Below, piece by piece: positions 5,696-8,410 of a stretch of 8,410 bases of DNA. Source of the stretch: Lachnospiraceae bacterium (GTDB lineage: Bacteria; Bacillota; Clostridia; Lachnospirales; Lachnospiraceae). Location of the stretch: NCBI GenBank assembly GCA_017476305.1, contig JAFVAA010000729.1, positions 1 through 8,410 on the forward strand, written 5' to 3'. The notes below the pieces were generated by a model. That model was not told the DNA's origin. It saw only the letters and a list, made by a program, of their open reading frames with translations, and did not search any database. The first letter of the stretch is position 1. The number at the start of each line of letters is the position of its first letter. A program made the position numbers and the translations under genes.

Positions 5696-5722
5696 CTATT
5701 TCTATATGAAAAATAGGAATAA
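5696..5722. promoter_or_regulatory. Candidate Rrf2 operator upstream of nifS
   Basis: CTATTTCTA (5696-5704) and TAGGAATAA (5714-5722), again 9 nt apart, match the perfect site at 5044-5070 in 6 of 9 and 8 of 9 positions. It lies in the 277-bp gap before nifS. No strong promoter is visible in the gap: weak candidates are TTGCAT (5740) with an extended -10 TGcTGTAAA (5761-5769), and TTGCTT (5802) with TAACAT (5825). A hairpin GCAAAG/CTTTGC (5784-5805) lies between. nifS may also be read through from the regulator gene. Confidence 0.35.
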
Positions 5723-5872
5723 ATTGTTTGATGCCGGGCTTGCATGATTGTGAACATTTTTGCTGTAAATGGTGACAAAGGACGCAAAGAAATGAATCAC
5801 TTTGCTTTCTGTTATAAATGAAAATAACATGATAAATTATGAAATATTAGAGGGAAAGGATTGGTGATCTTA

Positions 5873-7054
5873 GTGGGAAAATTGATTTACCTGGACAATG
5901 CGGCGACGACGAAGGTTTATCCTGAGGTTTTTGAGGCGATGCAACCTTATTTTATGGAGAATTATGGAAATCCATCGAGTATCTATGGATTTGCGGCGAA
6001 AAGTAAAAAGGCTGTGGATGATGCCAGAAAAACAATTGCGGATTTTCTTGGAGCAAAGGAAAACGAAATTTATTTTACCGGTGGAGGCAGTGAGTCGGAT
6101 AACTGGGCGCTCAAGGCTGCCGTGGAAGGATATAAAAAGAAAGGAAACCACATTATTACTTCGAAGATTGAGCACCACGCCATTTTGCACACCTGTGAGT
6201 ATCTGGAGAAAAACGGATATGAGGTCAGCTACATTGACGTGGATGAAAATGGAGTGATCAAATTAGATGAGTTAGAAAAGGCGATTAAGCCGACGACGGT
6301 ACTGATTTCTGTAATGTTTGCGAATAATGAGATCGGGACGATTCAGCCAATCAAGGAGATTGGTGAGATCGCGAAGAAGCATGATGTGCTTTTTCACACA
6401 GATGCAGTGCAGGCATATGGTCATGTGCCGATCAATGTAGAGGAGCTGGGAATTGATATGCTTAGTGCCAGCGGTCATAAAACCGGCGGTCCGAAGGGGA
6501 TTGGAATTATGTATCTTCGGAATGGGTTAAAGATTGGTTCCTTTATTCATGGTGGCGCGCAGGAGAGAAACCGTCGTGCCGGAACACATAATGTCCCGGG
6601 AATCGTAGGGTTTGGAAAGGCTACGGAGATTGCAGGCAGGACCTTGCAGGAAAGAGCGGAAAAGGAAAGCAGACTTCGTGACCGTCTGATCGATCAGATT
6701 TTGGAGAGAGTGCCACATGCGAGATTAAATGGTCACAGGACGGACAGGCTTCCGAATAATGTGAATATCAGTTTTCAGTTTATTGAGGGAGAGTCCGTGC
6801 TGATTCTTTTAGATCAGCAGGGAATTTGTGCTTCCAGTGGTTCTGCATGTACTTCCGGTTCTCTGGATCCGTCCCATGTTCTTTTGGCAATCGGGCTTCC
6901 ACATGAGATCGCACATGGTTCTCTTCGTTTGACGCTTTCGGAGGAAACGACAGAGGAGGATGTAGATTACGTTATTGAAAATATTGAAAAAAATGTGAAC
7001 CGGCTTAGAAGCATGTCTCCGCTGTATGATGATTTTGTGAAAAATCAGAAATAG
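5873..7054 (+). CDS. nifS: Cysteine desulfurase NifS/IscS (clostridial type)
   Basis: A 393-residue PLP enzyme that takes sulfur from cysteine, leaving alanine and an enzyme persulfide for Fe-S assembly and other thiolation. It shows the family start IYLDNAATT, the PLP-stacking region around FHTDAVQAYGH, the PLP lysine K203 in SGHKTGGPKG, and the mobile active-site cysteine C326 in SSGSACTSG, the group I (IscS/NifS) form. Length is normal. The start is uncertain: there is no ATG. I favour GTG 5873 (MGKLIYLDNAATT), since AAGGA and GGTGATC at 5856-5869 both match the 16S rRNA tail at workable distance; TTG 5861, GTG 5864 and TTG 5882 are alternatives. nifU follows after 59 nt without a terminator, so the two are co-transcribed and the products are natural partners. 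Confidence 0.95.
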   Translation: MGKLIYLDNAATTKVYPEVFEAMQPYFMENYGNPSSIYGFAAKSKKAVDDARKTIADFLGAKENEIYFTGGGSESDNWALKAAVEGYKKKGNHIITSKIEHHAILHTCEYLEKNGYEVSYIDVDENGVIKLDELEKAIKPTTVLISVMFANNEIGTIQPIKEIGEIAKKHDVLFHTDAVQAYGHVPINVEELGIDMLSASGHKTGGPKGIGIMYLRNGLKIGSFIHGGAQERNRRAGTHNVPGIVGFGKATEIAGRTLQERAEKESRLRDRLIDQILERVPHARLNGHRTDRLPNNVNISFQFIEGESVLILLDQQGICASSGSACTSGSLDPSHVLLAIGLPHEIAHGSLRLTLSEETTEEDVDYVIENIEKNVNRLRSMSPLYDDFVKNQK

Positions 7055-7113
7055 CGGGGAGAAGGATTTTGAGAATTTTAAGAGTGGATGAATGATAGAA
7101 GGGAGTTTTGGTT

Positions 7114-7536
7114 ATGTATAGTGAAAAGGTAATGGATCATTTCAGTAATCCGAGAAATGTAGGAGAAATCGAAAATGCAAGCGGTGTCGGTACTGTAGGA
7201 AATGCCAAGTGCGGTGACATTATGCGCATTTTTCTGGATATTGATGATAATCAGGTGATTAAGGATTGTAAATTTAAAACCTTTGGCTGCGGTGCAGCTG
7301 TGGCTACCAGCAGTATGGCGACGGAAATGGTGATTGGAAAGACGGTCGAAGAGGCATTAAAGGTGACGAATGTAGCCGTGATGGAGGCTTTAGACGGACT
7401 TCCGCCGGTAAAGGTACACTGTTCCCTTTTGGCAGAGGAGGCAATTCATGCAGCTCTTTGGGATTATGCGGAGAAAAAGGGAATTACAATCGAGGGACTG
7501 AAAAAGCCAAAAAATGATATTTATGATGAGGAGTAA
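7114..7536 (+). CDS. nifU: Fe-S cluster scaffold NifU/IscU (clostridial type)
   Basis: A 140-residue scaffold on which Fe-S clusters are assembled before transfer to target proteins. All ligands are present: C33 and D35 in KCGD, C59 in FGCGAA, then H102 and C103 in the segment LPPVKVHCS. It is the single-domain IscU form, lacking the ferredoxin and C-terminal thioredoxin-like domains of nitrogen-fixing NifU. LPPVK (96-100) is the motif that E. coli IscU presents to the chaperone HscA; no hscA/hscB is in this window. ATG 7114 is used because AGAAGGGAG (7098-7106) is well spaced; a TTG two codons earlier is less likely. It lies in one operon with nifS (upstream) and the E1-like gene (20 nt downstream). 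Confidence 0.95.
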   Translation: MYSEKVMDHFSNPRNVGEIENASGVGTVGNAKCGDIMRIFLDIDDNQVIKDCKFKTFGCGAAVATSSMATEMVIGKTVEEALKVTNVAVMEALDGLPPVKVHCSLLAEEAIHAALWDYAEKKGITIEGLKKPKNDIYDEE

Positions 7537-7556
7537 AAAGGTATAAGGAGAGAAAA

Positions 7557-8378
7557 ATGTTTTCAGAGGAGGAATTAGAACGGTATTCCAGACAGATTTT
7601 AGTAAAAGAAATCGGAATGCGGGGACAGAAGGCATTAAAGGAAGCGAAAGTTTTAGTAGTAGGAGCCGGAGGACTTGGTTCTCCGGCTTTGATGTATCTT
7701 GCGGGTGCCGGGGTTGGAAAAATCGGCATCGTGGATGCGGACTGCGTGGATTATTCGAATCTGCACAGACAGATTTTATATACGGCAGAGGATGTGGGGA
7801 AAGAAAAAGCGGTACGTGCGGCAGAAATTTTGAAGTTAAGAAACGCATCCTCGGAGGTGGTTTCCTATCCGGTCCACCTGACAGCAGAGAATATATGCGA
7901 TTTCGTGGAGGAATATGATTTTATCATAGATGGTGTGGATAATTTTCCTGCGAAATTTTTGATCAATGATGCGTGCGTGCTGAAAAAAAAGCCGTTTTCC
8001 CATGCAGGCGTGATACAGCTTCATGGACAGCTTATGACTTATGTGCCGGGAAAAGGTCCGTGCTATCGCTGCATTTTTGAGGAGATTCCGGGAGCGGGCG
8101 TGGCACCGAATTGTTCTGTAGCGGGCGTGGCTGGTCCTGTGGTGGGGGTGATTGGAAGCCTTCAGGCATTGGAAGCGGTCAAATATTTTACGGGTGCCGG
8201 GGAGCTGCTTACAGGAAAGCTTTTGACGGTCGACGGTTTGACGATGAAAATGCGGGCGGTACATTTTAAGCAGAGGCGCTCCTGTCCGGTCTGCGGTGAA
8301 AAGAAAACGATTACGGAGATTTCAAATGAAAACGGGCGGTATGAGGAAGGTAATTCCTGCTGTTCTTATACTCATTAA
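7557..8378 (+). CDS. ThiF/MoeB/HesA-family E1-like adenylyltransferase
   Basis: A 273-residue cytoplasmic enzyme of the ubiquitin-E1-like group, which adenylates the C-terminal glycine of a sulfur-carrier protein (ThiS, MoaD or a relative) with ATP. Visible are the nucleotide loop GAGGLG (36-41), the DxxxxSNLxRQ region (D62, N68, R71, Q72), K84, D128 in DGVDN, two Zn-binding CxxC pairs (C169/C172 and C243/C246), and C186 in PNCSVAGV, at the place of the conserved cysteine of MoeB/ThiF. ATG 7557 has AAGGAG 6 nt upstream. Length is close to MoeB/HesA; the last 20 residues (ending SCCSYTH) are unlike the family core. Its carrier partner is not in the window. Position right after nifS and nifU suggests that NifS supplies the sulfur; whether the end product is thiamine, molybdopterin or another thiolated compound is open. 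Confidence 0.9.
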   Translation: MFSEEELERYSRQILVKEIGMRGQKALKEAKVLVVGAGGLGSPALMYLAGAGVGKIGIVDADCVDYSNLHRQILYTAEDVGKEKAVRAAEILKLRNASSEVVSYPVHLTAENICDFVEEYDFIIDGVDNFPAKFLINDACVLKKKPFSHAGVIQLHGQLMTYVPGKGPCYRCIFEEIPGAGVAPNCSVAGVAGPVVGVIGSLQALEAVKYFTGAGELLTGKLLTVDGLTMKMRAVHFKQRRSCPVCGEKKTITEISNENGRYEEGNSCCSYTH

Positions 8379-8410
8379 CGAAAACAATTTCCAATTTTTT
8401 CGTTAATGAG
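8371..8410. terminator. Perfect inverted repeat at the operon end, possible terminator
   Basis: CTCATTAACGAAAA (8371-8384) is the exact reverse complement of TTTTCGTTAATGAG (8397-8410), a 14-bp stem with a 12-nt loop. It begins inside the last codons of the E1-like gene and covers its TAA stop (8376-8378). The window ends at the stem, so any T-run after it is unseen, and the repeat may extend further. A transposon or REP end is an alternative. Confidence 0.45.

Noticed and set aside
1..8410. tRNA, rRNA, CRISPR arrays, transposase genes or phage genes
   Set aside because: I saw no cloverleaf, no regularly spaced repeats and no coding trace of mobile-element proteins; only the two short non-coding repeats are present.

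Overview
The window reads as chromosomal DNA of a low-GC Gram-positive anaerobe. It most resembles a clostridial (Lachnospiraceae-like) genome: strong AGGAGG-type ribosome binding sites, TTGACA/TATAAT promoters, frequent TTG/GTG starts, and a clostridial-type NifS/NifU pair behind an Rrf2 regulator. The assignment rests on gene content and style, not on a database match.

Layout. (1) 1-719 is the 3' end of an ABC-F ATPase (+). (2) 720-941 holds a promoter and a predicted three-way-junction leader RNA, followed by a small four-helix membrane protein of DUF2798 type (942-1514, +). (3) A CorA-type magnesium channel (1515-2366, -) converges on it with no base between the two stop codons. (4) 2367-2744 (378 bp) has no gene. 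It contains a 101-bp terminal-inverted-repeat element (2409-2509) and the promoter of the next gene; in about 2510-2615 I see only short AT-rich hairpins. (5) A secreted L,D-transpeptidase (2745-3674, +) ends at an intrinsic terminator. (6) cysK (3961-4893, +) follows, with a consensus promoter and a leader of about 155 nt. A second, shorter copy of the inverted-repeat element abuts its stop codon, and a strong terminator hairpin lies beyond. (7) A cluster of an Rrf2 regulator (5161-5595), nifS (about 5873-7054), nifU (7114-7536) and a ThiF/MoeB/HesA-type E1 enzyme (7557-8378), all +, ends at a perfect inverted repeat at the window edge.

How the genes fit together. cysK makes cysteine; NifS removes its sulfur as a persulfide; NifU builds the Fe-S cluster; the E1-like enzyme probably adenylates a sulfur-carrier protein that can take sulfur from the same persulfide. 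The Rrf2 protein between cysK and nifS carries both an IscR-style cysteine cluster and a C-terminus ending in isoleucine like that of CymR, which binds CysK. A gapped inverted repeat with 9-nt half-sites and a 9-nt spacer recurs upstream of cysK (twice), the regulator gene and nifS. I infer a small cysteine/Fe-S regulon controlled by this protein. This is the most interesting part of the window. The other main lead is the unassigned leader RNA before the DUF2798 gene.
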